From: JAVBSC01 sp031547305
GTDB lineage: Bacteria > Desulfobacterota > Desulfovibrionia > Desulfovibrionales > Desulfovibrionaceae
NCBI GenBank assembly: GCA_031547305.1
Contig: JAVBSC010000046.1
Span: 1-49,198, forward strand
DNA length: 49,198 bases
Reading direction: 5' to 3'
The notes under the pieces are model-generated. The model was not told where the DNA came from and did not search any database. It saw nothing but the letters and a program-made list of their open reading frames with translations. A program made the position numbers and the translations under genes. This document shows positions 7,361 through 16,310 of this stretch, one piece after another. Every line of letters begins with the position of its first letter. The first letter of the stretch is position 1.

Positions 7361-7873
7361 ATGGCAGAAGACAATCTGGAAAACGTGGTGTTTCCCGGCT
7401 ACCGCCCTCATACGGCTGTAAAGAGCAAGGCTGAGCACCACAAAGAAGCGGAGGGAAAAGACATGGATAATTGGGGCGACGGCCTTATTCTGGGCGCTTT
7501 GTTTGGCGGGCGCGGTGGACTGTGCGGCGGTCACGGCGGTTGCGGCGGCGGACATCATGTGTCCTGCGGCGAAACCCTTGAGGGCATTTCCCGCACCCTG
7601 CACACCAATGATTTGCGCAACGAGGCGCGCCTGGGCCGCATCGAATGCCGCCTTGATCATGTGGCGGAAAAAATCTGTTCCGCTAAAGAGCAGGCCCTGG
7701 AGCTTTTCATAAAGCATCAGGAAAAAGAGAACTGCAAGCTGGAGCAGAAAAATATGTTTCTGGAGTTCCTGGGCAAGGGGCATAACAGCGGTTCCGACAC
7801 CAACATCAATATCGGCAACCAGCTTTCCGCCCTGACCAGCGCTGTTAACAGCGTCCTGGGCAAAGTCAGCTAG
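7361..7873 (+). CDS. Gly/Cys/His-rich then coiled-coil phage protein
   Basis: A protein of 170 aa. The ATG at 7361 has GGGAGG 7 nt upstream; the in-frame extension to 7250 lacks a site. Residues about 45-65 are a Gly/Cys/His-rich stretch (GGRGGLCGGHGGCGGGHH) that might bind metal or be flexible. Residues 75-145 are helical and charged (LRNEARLGRIECRLDHVAEK, KEKENCKLEQK-type) and predict a coiled coil. Asn-rich NTNINIG follows. Oligomeric phage proteins of this build occur in Proteobacteria prophages, but I know no function. It has its own terminator. Confidence 0.65.
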   Translation: MAEDNLENVVFPGYRPHTAVKSKAEHHKEAEGKDMDNWGDGLILGALFGGRGGLCGGHGGCGGGHHVSCGETLEGISRTLHTNDLRNEARLGRIECRLDHVAEKICSAKEQALELFIKHQEKENCKLEQKNMFLEFLGKGHNSGSDTNINIGNQLSALTSAVNSVLGKVS

Positions 7874-7883
7874 CCTCAAGGTT

Positions 7884-8141
7884 TTATCCTTCCTTCGGCC
7901 CCGGTTCCGCTTCAGGACCGGGGCTTTTTTCGCTCCGCGCGCCGTTAATGACGCCTTCGGCCACGGGAATAAGCCGCGCCGCGTAATGCGCCGGCTGGCC
8001 GCCCTTTATCCCGGTCACAACCAGGATCGGCCCCTGGGCGCACTCGGACAGGCTGATGAAATAATCCGAGCACCGCCAAGCCGGATTCAGAATGGAAACG
8101 TCCGGCACCTTTACAGATATGAACTCAAGCGCGATGTTCAT
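7884..8141 (-). CDS. small conserved phage protein, unknown function
   Basis: A protein of 85 aa with AAGGAA before the ATG at 8141. The first 60 residues look globular (VPDVSILNPAWRCSDYF, GPILVVTGIKGGQPAHYAARLI); the last 20 are Pro/Glu/Gly-rich and are encoded by the opposing terminator hairpin. It lies 9 bp after the large ejection-type gene and is probably the last gene of that virion block. No family recognised. Confidence 0.5.
   Translation of the reverse strand: MNIALEFISVKVPDVSILNPAWRCSDYFISLSECAQGPILVVTGIKGGQPAHYAARLIPVAEGVINGARSEKSPGPEAEPGPKEG
7898..7930 (+). terminator. Rho-independent terminator
   Basis: GCCCCGGT (7898-7905) pairs with ACCGGGGC (7917-7924), followed by TTTTTT. 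It ends the plus-strand transcript of the 7361 gene and lies inside the 3' end of the minus-strand gene 7884-8141. Confidence 0.9.
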
Positions 8142-8150
8142 GTGGTTTCC

Positions 8151-10676
8151 TTAAAATTCCTGGAGCAGCCCGCGCCGCTTTTTGGGGTTTTCTTCTTTGG
8201 GTGCTGTTAGGGCGTTACGCGCCCCGCTTAAGCCGTAAGCCCGGCTGTATCTGCCCAGAATGCCGGAAAGCGATTCACGCGGCATTGTTTTTGCGCCTTG
8301 CATCAGCTTCAGCGCGTATTGCGGGTCCAGCATGGCGTCGGTCAAAACGCCGCGGACAGCCTCATTGGCCGGTTCAAACAGCGCCCGGCCACCTCGCTCC
8401 AGCAGCCCGCGCGGAATCGCCGTAAGCGTATCCAGCAGCCCACCTTGTCGTGCGCCTCTTTCCGTTCCAAAAACCCTGTCCGCAAGGGACTGTTCCACAA
8501 GTCTTTGCGTGGCAAGATTTTGCGCCGTAGGACTGCCCTGCACGGCCGCCCGGCTGGTTGCCTCGCGCGCCCGTTGCAAATCCCTGCGCACATGATCCAT
8601 TTTTGCGATATCTTCCATGCCTATCTGGCGCAAAGCCGGCGTATGGCTGTTCGCCCAAGCCGTCATGCGGTCCAGATTCACCGTGCCGTCACGGTTCAGG
8701 GACTTGGCCCGCGCCTGTGAAAGTATATAATCCCGCATGGCAAGCCCTGCTTCCTGGCTGTCGCCCACCGCCGAGTTAAAGGCGCGCATGGACTCGCCGC
8801 CTTTTTCGCCGGATCTGAAATAGTTGGCCGGCACTTCAGCGGTTGGCACGGCCTGACCTTCCAGCGAATCACCCCGGCGACTCATGGATTTATTCGCGCC
8901 GCTTTCAAAACGTTGGCCTTGTGTGGTCCGTGCCTCCTTGGCCTGACGGAAGGCGGCGGCCTGCTCTGGAGTAAATCCTCCCAAGTTCTCACTCATCTGC
9001 CCGGTAACCCATGTTCTTTCGCCCGTTAGTGTACCCGGCGTGGCGCGCTTGGCCTCCTGAAGCAAAATATCGTCAGCCAATTGCTTGGTTATTTTTCCCA
9101 CAGCGGCCGGAGCAAAGCCTTGGGACTGCAAATCTTTGGTCATTTCCTGGGCCTGGCGCATAGCGGAATCACGCAAGGAAGCGCCGTTAATGTCCTGCGA
9201 GGCGCGCTCTAAGAAATCGTCCAAATTGCCCTTTAGCATGGTCGCAATACGGCCCGTAGCCGCATCGCCGGTTCTGGCCGCCTGCTCCCCCATGTCCCGC
9301 AGGGATGTCCGGATGTCCTGCAAATCCCGGTAACTGACGTTCATGTCTTCCGCCATATCCTTCTTCATCTGTCCCAGGAAGGAACTTATTTCCGCCGGGA
9401 CTTTTTGATACCGGCCGCCGCCCAGACTTTGCTCAAAGCTCTCCACCAGGGGCGACAGATTGAAAGATGTCGTGCCGTCCGGGTCAATGGCGGCATATGC
9501 CTTTCTGGTCGCCTCTTTGGCCGCGCCGTAGTTCGCGTCAAAAGCGCCGCGCACCCGCGCGCCCACGTCCGCCGCATCAAGCGTGCCGCCAAAAGGGGCC
9601 ATGGCGTCAAGCGCCTGGTTCATGGCGCTCTGTTGGGCCGCGCCTTGGGACAGATAGCGATCCTGAATGGGCGCGCCTTGTGGACCAGATGAGGCAAGCC
9701 CCTTTTCCAGCACAGCCAGTCCGCCGGAGCCGGAAGCCTGGGCCGTGGTGGGCAGGGAACCGGGAACGAATTCTTCAGCGCCGCGCGCCAGAGCCGCCTG
9801 CGCGGCTTCTGGGCCGCCAGACATGCGGTTAAGTGTGTGCCCGGCTATGCGCTCCCGTCCGGACGGCGTAAAAGCGTCAAGGGCGGTCTTTGCTCCGCCC
9901 AAGGTGCGGCCGGTCAAGGTCAACGCGCCGGCTCCAGCCACAGGCAACGCGCCGCCAAACAATGCCGCCGCCGTCTGCATGCCAGGCGAAGCTCCGCCCT
10001 GCCGGGCTAAATCCGCCGCTCCAGCACCGGTTGCGGAGCTTGCGGCTTGCATGCCTGGAGATTCCGCCAGAAGCGCGCCAAGATTACTAAAGGATTCCGG
10101 CAGATATTTCCCGGCCAGTGTCGTAAGCCCGCGCCCAAGTCCAACGCCCAACATGGCTCCGCCCACGCCGGAGGCCGCCGCATCAACCGCCTCCTCCACC
10201 GGCCCTTGCGGGCCCGCTACACCCAGGTCGTCAAAACCACGTCTTACCTGTTCGCTGGCTGGCTTAAAATACTCCGGCCCCAGATCCACAGCGGGTTTAT
10301 ATAACCCCGAACTGACTCCCCACTTTTCCGCCATCTTGCGTTGCGCCGCATAGGCGGGATTGTCACTGGCGGCCTCGTTTAGGGCCATTCGGGCCGGAGT
10401 CGCTAAAAAATCCGCCGCTCCGACCGGGATAGACGCGCCAGACCGGAGCATGCGGCCAGGGAGGCGCTTTACATCGTCCCATGCCCCGCCGGCTTGCGGC
10501 GTGTGCGACACCGCCAGTTGCGTCATGTCGGGAGATGGAGAAACCGTACCAGCCTGGGCGGCCGGTTGAGCCGCAAATTGCGGATATTCCTTGCCGATGG
10601 CCGCGCTTATGTCCGCATCCGCCATGCCGGCGGGAAATTCCAATATCGTGCCGTCAGGCAGTTCTATTTCTTGCAT
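8151..10676 (-). CDS. large internal virion / DNA-ejection protein
   Basis: A protein of 841 aa. The start ATG at 10676 overlaps the upstream stop (TGATG). The N-terminus IELPDGTILEFPAGM, then ADISAAIGKEYPQF, is a small motif found at the front of many podovirus ejection proteins. The body is Ala/Gly/Gln-rich and helical with long charged stretches (about 360-720), an Ala/Gly-rich hydrophobic part at about 180-270 that could insert in membrane, and a C-terminus ending KKRRGLLQEF. It is the third of three consecutive ejection-type genes, as in P22- and T7-like phages. It should be packaged in the head and injected with the DNA. Confidence 0.75.
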   Translation of the reverse strand: MQEIELPDGTILEFPAGMADADISAAIGKEYPQFAAQPAAQAGTVSPSPDMTQLAVSHTPQAGGAWDDVKRLPGRMLRSGASIPVGAADFLATPARMALNEAASDNPAYAAQRKMAEKWGVSSGLYKPAVDLGPEYFKPASEQVRRGFDDLGVAGPQGPVEEAVDAAASGVGGAMLGVGLGRGLTTLAGKYLPESFSNLGALLAESPGMQAASSATGAGAADLARQGGASPGMQTAAALFGGALPVAGAGALTLTGRTLGGAKTALDAFTPSGRERIAGHTLNRMSGGPEAAQAALARGAEEFVPGSLPTTAQASGSGGLAVLEKGLASSGPQGAPIQDRYLSQGAAQQSAMNQALDAMAPFGGTLDAADVGARVRGAFDANYGAAKEATRKAYAAIDPDGTTSFNLSPLVESFEQSLGGGRYQKVPAEISSFLGQMKKDMAEDMNVSYRDLQDIRTSLRDMGEQAARTGDAATGRIATMLKGNLDDFLERASQDINGASLRDSAMRQAQEMTKDLQSQGFAPAAVGKITKQLADDILLQEAKRATPGTLTGERTWVTGQMSENLGGFTPEQAAAFRQAKEARTTQGQRFESGANKSMSRRGDSLEGQAVPTAEVPANYFRSGEKGGESMRAFNSAVGDSQEAGLAMRDYILSQARAKSLNRDGTVNLDRMTAWANSHTPALRQIGMEDIAKMDHVRRDLQRAREATSRAAVQGSPTAQNLATQRLVEQSLADRVFGTERGARQGGLLDTLTAIPRGLLERGGRALFEPANEAVRGVLTDAMLDPQYALKLMQGAKTMPRESLSGILGRYSRAYGLSGARNALTAPKEENPKKRRGLLQEF

Positions 10677-11845
10677 CACTCAAAACCGCCGGTCTGGGGG
10701 TTGTAGCGCCTGCGCTTCGCCTGTCCTCCGCCTTGCTGGCTCTTTTCCGGCGAACGATAACCGGAAAAAGTGCCGTGCCGTTCAAAATAGTCACGGCGGC
10801 CCACAGCGTTGGCCATATTGCGCTGTTCAATATTCCGGGCCACTGTAAGAACCTCGCTCAAGGCGGCTGGAGTCAATTCCGTGCTGCCCGCCGCTTTCTG
10901 CATTATTTTTTGTTCATATTCACTAACAGCGCCTTTCATATACTCGGACATTTTTAGGCGGATTCTTTCCATCGTGGAGTCTAGGGCCTGCATATCCGCC
11001 AAGGTCTGTTGGTCCCCCAGCCCGAAAGGGGCTCCTATTTCACGCGCCTTCTTCATCGGCCCAAAAAAATAGCCAGTTCCGACGCCCCTATTCAGCAGTC
11101 CAAGCGCGGTGTCGTAATCCGTAATGTTGCGCGCGGCCGCTCCCATGGACTCGCGCACTTCGCCAAGCTGCTTTTTGTCATCATCTTCCTGGGCCTTGTT
11201 CGGAGCACCCTGGATTTGTCCCTTTGGCGGCGTCCAGGGCATCGCCTGCCCCCCCTCCCCGGCCATCATGAGCGGCTGAATTTCGCCTGTGGCCGGGTTC
11301 ACGCGCACGCCGTTTTTCAAATCCACCTCCCATTGCGGCTGATCTTTGCGGTTCAAAGCCGCCGCCTGCAATCCAAGTCCCCGCCTGCGAAAGTCGTTTT
11401 CAATCTCCCGTTGCTTCCGCGTTTCCTCCAGGCTCGCAAATTTATAGGCGTCTCCCATGGCCCGCGCCGCCGCCCTTTCATTTTCCGGCAGGGTATTAAT
11501 ATACGCGTCAAAATCCCCCGCCGCCTTGTCCCGCGCGGACTGCTCCTGCGCCTCCCTGGCCTGCTTTCCAAGCGCCATCTCATATTGGAGCTGCGCCAGC
11601 TTATCCTCTTGCGCCTGTCGTTGTTCCTGTTGCCGAAACCGCATGGCGTTGCCGTAGCCCTGCGCGAATCCGCCCGCTCCGGCCCCGAATAAACTCCCTA
11701 GGCTGGGCGTGGGGTGCCCCCAGCCTGGCTGATTCGCCGCGCTTATGTTCGCCCCGGCCTGGAGCAAGGCCAAGCCCAGAGTGGCCTTGTCCATGCCGCC
11801 CCGCTCCGCGTTGTCTCTTTCTTCGTTTCCCCAGAATCCGCCCAT
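10676..11845 (-). CDS. internal virion / ejection-type protein
   Basis: A protein of 389 aa. The ATG at 11845 sits 5 nt behind GGAGG. The N-terminal 60 residues are Gly/Ala-rich (LGLALLQAGANISAANQPG), followed by a long Gln/Glu/Arg helical part (QQEQRQAQEDKLAQLQYEM, EETRKQREIENDFRRR) that predicts coiled coil, and a second helical part at about 240-345. It has no enzymatic motif. Size, composition and its place between two other such genes point to a DNA-transfer protein of the ejection complex. Confidence 0.7.
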   Translation of the reverse strand: MGGFWGNEERDNAERGGMDKATLGLALLQAGANISAANQPGWGHPTPSLGSLFGAGAGGFAQGYGNAMRFRQQEQRQAQEDKLAQLQYEMALGKQAREAQEQSARDKAAGDFDAYINTLPENERAAARAMGDAYKFASLEETRKQREIENDFRRRGLGLQAAALNRKDQPQWEVDLKNGVRVNPATGEIQPLMMAGEGGQAMPWTPPKGQIQGAPNKAQEDDDKKQLGEVRESMGAAARNITDYDTALGLLNRGVGTGYFFGPMKKAREIGAPFGLGDQQTLADMQALDSTMERIRLKMSEYMKGAVSEYEQKIMQKAAGSTELTPAALSEVLTVARNIEQRNMANAVGRRDYFERHGTFSGYRSPEKSQQGGGQAKRRRYNPQTGGFE

Positions 11846-11854
11846 ATTCACCTC

Positions 11855-12748
11855 CTAAAACAATCCCAAAATGCCACCCAGAACCGCTCCGGGTATGGCC
11901 CCTACGCCAAGTCCGGCCATGCCTGCCATTGCTCCAAGTCCACCGCCGGTCAACGCGCCCGATGCCACATTGCCCAGAGGATTGGACTTTCCTCCGCCGC
12001 CCGCCGTACTGCTGCCGCTCATGCCATAATTACCCTGGATAAGTGAGCCATAATTCTGTAACCCGGTAAGAGGACGGCCGGCTTCATAATTATACTTGTC
12101 AATATCCGCGTTAATCAGGTTTTGCGCGTAGTTCTCGTTGGCCAGCCCCGCCTCGGACAGCGCGGCAATGTCTTTGTAATCCTGATCCGCCAGGGACGGC
12201 GCGAACATCATGCCGCGCATCTGGTTTTCGCGCTCCTGGTTCCATGCGGACAAGGCGCGGTTCTGGTCCTGATCGTAAGCCTGTCCGTACATCTGCGTGG
12301 CGATGTTCCCGGCCGCGTCCTGCGCCGCCGCCTGGTGCGCTCCGCTGCCGTACCGCCCGGCCTGGCTGAAGTTGCCGGCCACGTTGGCAAGGGTCTGGTT
12401 CTGGGCGCGCCGCACCATGGCGTCAAGCTGCGGATTGCCTTCCGCGTTCATGAACGGGTTGTTGGTCAAATAATCCCCGCTCATGGTCTGGGTAAGCTGG
12501 TCCTGCGCGCTTTTTATGGCACTAGAGCCGGCCAGGGCGCGATCCGCCTGCATGCCTATGGCCTGAGTAGTCCAGGGGTCTTGCGCCGCAACAGTATCGC
12601 CGGGGTAATATTCCGGCGCCATGCCGCCGCCCTGGTAAAGCTTCTGCGCATCCCCGAACATTTCCAGCAAATACGGTTTCTGCTGCTTCCACGGCTCCGT
12701 GGTCTGGACAGTCTTGGAGCTTCCGCCCCCGCCTTTTCCGCCGCCCAT
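11855..12748 (-). CDS. internal virion / ejection-type protein, membrane-active C-terminus
   Basis: A protein of 297 aa. It starts MGGGKGGGGSSKTVQTTEPW followed by KPYLLEMFGDAQKLY, a recognisable opening of podovirus internal proteins (Gly-rich, then TEPW..Q.PYL). The middle is rich in Gln, Asn and Ala (NNPFMNAEGNPQLDAMVRRA). The last 50 residues are an uncharged Gly/Ala/Leu run ending in AVLGGILGLF that could cross a membrane during DNA ejection. First gene of the ejection trio. Confidence 0.75.
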   Translation of the reverse strand: MGGGKGGGGSSKTVQTTEPWKQQKPYLLEMFGDAQKLYQGGGMAPEYYPGDTVAAQDPWTTQAIGMQADRALAGSSAIKSAQDQLTQTMSGDYLTNNPFMNAEGNPQLDAMVRRAQNQTLANVAGNFSQAGRYGSGAHQAAAQDAAGNIATQMYGQAYDQDQNRALSAWNQERENQMRGMMFAPSLADQDYKDIAALSEAGLANENYAQNLINADIDKYNYEAGRPLTGLQNYGSLIQGNYGMSGSSTAGGGGKSNPLGNVASGALTGGGLGAMAGMAGLGVGAIPGAVLGGILGLF

Positions 12749-12759
12749 AATTTTTTCTC

Positions 12760-13314
12760 CTATAAATTCGCCCAGTCGGGCGGAACGCTTTCCCGCGTAA
12801 AATACGAAATCACCCCCGGCAAATCCGCTCCGCTATCGTGCGAATGGCAGCAGGCCGGAATAATTCCGAGCACCCGCGCGCCCCAACGCGGCAGCAATTT
12901 TACCGCTGTCTTGTTCCAGACCGGAGTTTTGCCCACAAGCACATCCATGATATGCACGCCGTCCGCATAAGCGTCATATAGTATGCTAGACGTGGCATAG
13001 CGTCCTAAAGCCACGGGGGAGGGCATACCGCAGGCCGCGCGCCAATGCCGGAAGGGCAGAAAGGCGAAATGAATCTGGGCGCTCTTGCCGAGAATGTCCG
13101 TAAGGTAAACGCATCCTGCCAAGTCGGCGTCCATGTAGAACAGCCACCAGGGGTTTTCCGGCCGGCGCATGATGGATATGAATTCCTTCAAATCCGCGCG
13201 CGGATTGCAGTAAAAGGCCGCCCGCTCCCGGCCGGATTCCGCCAGGGCCAGATAAAAATCCGCCCAGGCCCGGTCGTCCAGGTCGTCTTTGTGAATGCGG
13301 CAGAACTGGCCCAT
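12760..13314 (-). CDS. GNAT-like phage protein
   Basis: A protein of 184 aa using the ATG at 13314; a TTG 18 nt upstream overlaps the previous stop. The pattern resembles a GNAT acyltransferase fold: an N-terminal part with LALAESGRERAAFY, a strand pair WWLFYMDADLAGCVYL, then IHFAFL, an Arg-rich turn (RHWRAACG), a Tyr-rich helix and a C-terminal strand RVLGIIPACCH. The acetyl-CoA loop is not canonical. GNAT-like proteins appear in this position in several podovirus virion operons; a virion role or modification of a virion or host protein is possible. Confidence 0.55.
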   Translation of the reverse strand: MGQFCRIHKDDLDDRAWADFYLALAESGRERAAFYCNPRADLKEFISIMRRPENPWWLFYMDADLAGCVYLTDILGKSAQIHFAFLPFRHWRAACGMPSPVALGRYATSSILYDAYADGVHIMDVLVGKTPVWNKTAVKLLPRWGARVLGIIPACCHSHDSGADLPGVISYFTRESVPPDWANL

Positions 13315-13318
13315 ATTG

Positions 13319-13813
13319 TCATACCATCCCAATTAACTGCATAAGCCTGGGGTCAAACAACCCCTGCATTCCCCCGCCCACCTGCTGCAAAAGTTCCGGC
13401 GATAATTGCCCCATACCCGGCATGCCAGGCATACCGGCTTGCGGCATAGCCGGCGGCGCATCCTGGCCCATTCCCCCCAGCAGCCCACCGGAAATATCAA
13501 TGTTCTGTCCGCCAATCTGCCCTTTATCCATAAAATTTTGCATAACATCATTCTGGCCAGGACCTAGAATATCCTGCCTGACTCCGCCGGCTATGCTCTC
13601 AGGCGTGGCCACCTGCCCCTGTTCTTCATCTTTTCCCTGTAACAGTTTGGCCAGCGCGGCAATGCCCGCCGGGTCTATCGCCCGCGCCGGGGGCGGCCCG
13701 CCCGCCCCCGGCGCGGGCGGCATGGACATCCCGCCTCCGCCCGCGCCCTGCGCTCTGAACTGCTGCATCATCGGTCCGGAAAACCTGGGATCAACCCTGT
13801 TGTAAAACGCCAT
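13319..13813 (-). CDS. Gly/Pro/Met-rich virion-associated protein
   Basis: A protein of 164 aa with AAGGAG before the ATG at 13813. It has low-complexity segments (GAGGGGMSMPPAPGAGGPPP; PQAGMPGMPGMGQ) around a short helical part (AGIAALAKLLQGKDEEQG). No hydrophobic helix or enzyme motif. It lies between the tail hub and the ejection genes, so it is probably a flexible virion or assembly protein. Confidence 0.6.
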   Translation of the reverse strand: MAFYNRVDPRFSGPMMQQFRAQGAGGGGMSMPPAPGAGGPPPARAIDPAGIAALAKLLQGKDEEQGQVATPESIAGGVRQDILGPGQNDVMQNFMDKGQIGGQNIDISGGLLGGMGQDAPPAMPQAGMPGMPGMGQLSPELLQQVGGGMQGLFDPRLMQLIGMV

Positions 13814-13814
13814 T

Positions 13815-14144
13815 TCAGACTCCTTTAGTGTTGCCTATGCCGCAAATGACATAGGCGTAATTGGCATCGCCGCCAGGATGCGCGGTAAAGACCACCCTGG
13901 CGGAACCATTGAGCATTTCCGGCACGTACCAATGCGCGTTGGCCGCGTGCGCATCCAGGGGAGTCAAAATCAAGACCTTCCCCACCCCCAAACGCGCATC
14001 GCGAATCAGAAAATCACCCGTGCCGGCGGGCACGGTTATCACGCCAGTGTTGTGGGTTTCGCCGCGCAATGCCTCATTCGCGGCGCGTGCGCACTGTTCC
14101 CGGTGCACTCGTTCATTGTCTCCAGTTGCCGGCGCGAATCCCAT
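13815..14144 (-). CDS. small beta-rich tail/head protein
   Basis: A protein of 109 aa. The ATG at 14144 overlaps the upstream stop by one base (TAATG), with AGGAGG 10 nt ahead. After an N-terminal helix (HREQCARAANEALRG) come alternating strands (GVITVPAGTGDFLIRDARLG, KVLILTPLD, ARVVFTAHPG, NYAYVICGIG). It looks like a compact decoration or stabilisation subunit. Coupled translation with the tail-hub protein suggests they act together. Not recognised further. Confidence 0.55.
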   Translation of the reverse strand: MGFAPATGDNERVHREQCARAANEALRGETHNTGVITVPAGTGDFLIRDARLGVGKVLILTPLDAHAANAHWYVPEMLNGSARVVFTAHPGGDANYAYVICGIGNTKGV

Positions 14145-15610
14145 TATTTCCACCCCTCCTGTTCCACATAAACATCAACGCCTGTGGCGTGCGTCCAGTT
14201 AACTCCGCCCGGTATGGTTATCCGCGCCCTGGCGTAACGCGTGGCCAGGTGCAGCCGGCAAATGCCGTCCTGGCTCCAAGGCGTGGAGCAGGCTTTTTCC
14301 CGCGGAATTCCCATAAGTGAGGCCCGGTGAAAAATGCTTACTGTGCTGGGAGCTCCGTCCACCATCGGCCGCGCGCCATGCACCATCAAGCGTTCTCCGC
14401 CGCGCTCGGCGGTTTCCAGGGTGGCCTCCACCGGTTCACCGGTAAACAAACGCGGCGTGTTATCCTCGCCAAAACAGGCCAAGGCGCGGACTCCGGCAAG
14501 CAAATCCTTGGAATCCAGGGAAAAGGACAAAGAATCCAACGGGCCGTAATCGTCCAGGCCTTCCAGCGTCACTCCCCGGCTTGTATCCGTGTACAGCCAG
14601 CGTGTAACCTGCGGAATAAGGGAAAATCCGTTCAAGGCCGGATGGTACACCAGAATGCTGTCCATCAGGCCAGCGGGGCAAGCGGTGCTGGCAAAGGCAA
14701 AAGCCACCAATCCATTTATAGGGTCGTACGCGGCTATCGTGTCCTTGCGCCGGCTGTCCATGGAGTTTGCACGCCACCATAAATTGATGCGCTCTATACC
14801 GATGTTGCGTACCGTGGAACCGTCTGTGGCGTAAAACCCATCCTCGGCCAAAAAATATACCAGATTTTCCGCTTGAATGACTGAACGCGGAGCAATCACC
14901 CCCCGGCTTTTATCCACCGGGGAGAACTGGAACACATACGGCGGGCCTACATACTGCGCCCGGTGAATGGCTTTTTCGCAAAAAATCAGCCCTTCATACG
15001 CGGCCATGCCGGAAATAAGCGCCTGCACCCGGCCGCCATCAGGAAAAATCTGGCGGTCCGACTGCGCGTACTGCGCTTCGTTGCTGCCAGGCTCCGGCCA
15101 GGATAGAGGATCATCAATGGCTGACCACTGCACGCCGTTGGGGTAATCGGACAGCCCGCCCACTATCAGAAAATTGCTGAACACAGCAGCACAGCGGGCG
15201 GCGGGCGACTGGATCGCCGGCTGGAAATCGTCCATACTTCCCAGTCCGATCGCGCTGTAAAGCACCGGATCAACCCCGTTCACCGCCGTCAGGATGTCGC
15301 CGTATTGCGCGAAGCTCCAGCCGTTGTTGACGCCGGAAAACCCCGTGCCGCGCTCAGTCCATTCCGTTGTGGCGCGCATATATAGCTTGTCAGCGGTCCC
15401 GGCCACGGTAAGAGGAGCGCCTGAGCGGTCAAACACGTTAACCGCGCCAAGAGGGGGTGCCGGTAGCGCTGGCCCAAAGGGCAGAGGCGCGGGAAAAGGC
15501 CGGTACCCCCCGGCCGCCGGAATCACGCCGCGCGCTAGCATGGTCTGTTTGCCGTTGTAGTCCGGCCGGTCTGGTTCCCATGCGGTAAAGGGTAAATTGA
15601 CGGTAATCAC
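14144..15610 (-). CDS. tail hub / tail stabilisation protein
   Basis: A protein of 488 aa. The likely start is GTG at 15610, which overlaps the upstream stop (GTGA) for coupled translation; a longer frame to 15658 exists. The sequence is beta-rich with repeated blades such as VNVFDRSG, LYMRATTEW, SFAQYGDILTAVNG and LIFCEKAIHRAQYVG, a propeller-like pattern seen in podovirus tail (nozzle or stabilisation) proteins. It has no catalytic motif. It follows the adaptor and small neck genes, the usual place for the tail tube of a short-tailed phage. Confidence 0.65.
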   Translation of the reverse strand: MITVNLPFTAWEPDRPDYNGKQTMLARGVIPAAGGYRPFPAPLPFGPALPAPPLGAVNVFDRSGAPLTVAGTADKLYMRATTEWTERGTGFSGVNNGWSFAQYGDILTAVNGVDPVLYSAIGLGSMDDFQPAIQSPAARCAAVFSNFLIVGGLSDYPNGVQWSAIDDPLSWPEPGSNEAQYAQSDRQIFPDGGRVQALISGMAAYEGLIFCEKAIHRAQYVGPPYVFQFSPVDKSRGVIAPRSVIQAENLVYFLAEDGFYATDGSTVRNIGIERINLWWRANSMDSRRKDTIAAYDPINGLVAFAFASTACPAGLMDSILVYHPALNGFSLIPQVTRWLYTDTSRGVTLEGLDDYGPLDSLSFSLDSKDLLAGVRALACFGEDNTPRLFTGEPVEATLETAERGGERLMVHGARPMVDGAPSTVSIFHRASLMGIPREKACSTPWSQDGICRLHLATRYARARITIPGGVNWTHATGVDVYVEQEGWK

Positions 15611-15939
15611 ATGGGCCTCGTTATCCAGTCGTAACCGCGCAGTTTGCCGCTGGCGCAACCACAGGGCTGCGAATTGTCGTCTACCGGTATCGCCATGACC
15701 CGGTATTTAATTTTCCCGCGGCCGCAGGACTGCGAATTGTCTGTGGAGTAAAGGGCCACGTTTAGCCCCACTCGGTTGACGCAGCCACAGGATTGCGAGT
15801 TGTCCGGGCCGGAGGTGGTCCATGCCGTGGCGGTTTTCCATAGCGCATCATCCAGTGACCAGGGGATCTGATCTAAAGACCAGCGCCAACGATCTAGCTG
15901 ATCTAGTGTCGGTCCATATATGTAGGCGACTAGGCGCAT
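15607..15939 (-). CDS. small phage protein with three DNSQ-CG repeats
   Basis: A protein of 110 aa starting at 15939 inside the end of the preceding gene. The motif DNSQSCG or DNSQPCG occurs three times with an exact 21-residue spacing, followed by Cys or Arg. The N-terminal 40 residues are Trp-rich (LDRWRWSLDQIPWSLDDALW). The repeats could form Cys-stabilised beta hairpins or a metal site. It is encoded between a tail-fibre-like neck protein and the tail hub and overlaps both, so it is probably structural. Confidence 0.65.
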   Translation of the reverse strand: MRLVAYIYGPTLDQLDRWRWSLDQIPWSLDDALWKTATAWTTSGPDNSQSCGCVNRVGLNVALYSTDNSQSCGRGKIKYRVMAIPVDDNSQPCGCASGKLRGYDWITRPM

Positions 15940-16310
15940 GTTCCGAGCCCCTCGGTCAGAACCAGGGAGGAGGGTTCAATAAAAAAAGAGGAGCCTCGAT
16001 TGATCGTACTCGGATTGTCGAATTTGCCGAACCAAAGCAGTTCTCCGGCAGTGGCGGCCGCCACTATGCCCCAATGCGAAATGGTGCCCCAATCCTCCAG
16101 GGCCTGCGGGTAATCCAAATTATTGTCGTTGCGCATCACTGAGTTGCTGGGCGCGCTGAATGAAACCACCTGCCTGGCATAGGAGGGCGCGATTACTTCC
16201 GCTCCGCCGCCGCTCACGCTCGGAGCGGACGTGAACAGTCCCAAATAAAGAGGCCCGGAGTTGCGTATGGCGTCAAGCATTATGCGAGCGCCCGTGTATG
16301 TGGAACTCAT
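15930..16310 (-). CDS. Gp80-like phage tail/neck protein
   Basis: A protein of 126 aa. It shows the pattern of small phage structural proteins annotated as tail fibre-like (Gp80 type): LYLGLFTSAPSVSGGGAEV, PSYARQVVSF, a WGTISHWGIVAA segment and GELLWFGKFDNPSTINRG. Start ATG at 16310 overlaps the adaptor stop (ATGA), so translation is coupled. It is probably a neck or tail component. Confidence 0.7.
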   Translation of the reverse strand: MSSTYTGARIMLDAIRNSGPLYLGLFTSAPSVSGGGAEVIAPSYARQVVSFSAPSNSVMRNDNNLDYPQALEDWGTISHWGIVAAATAGELLWFGKFDNPSTINRGSSFFIEPSSLVLTEGLGTCA

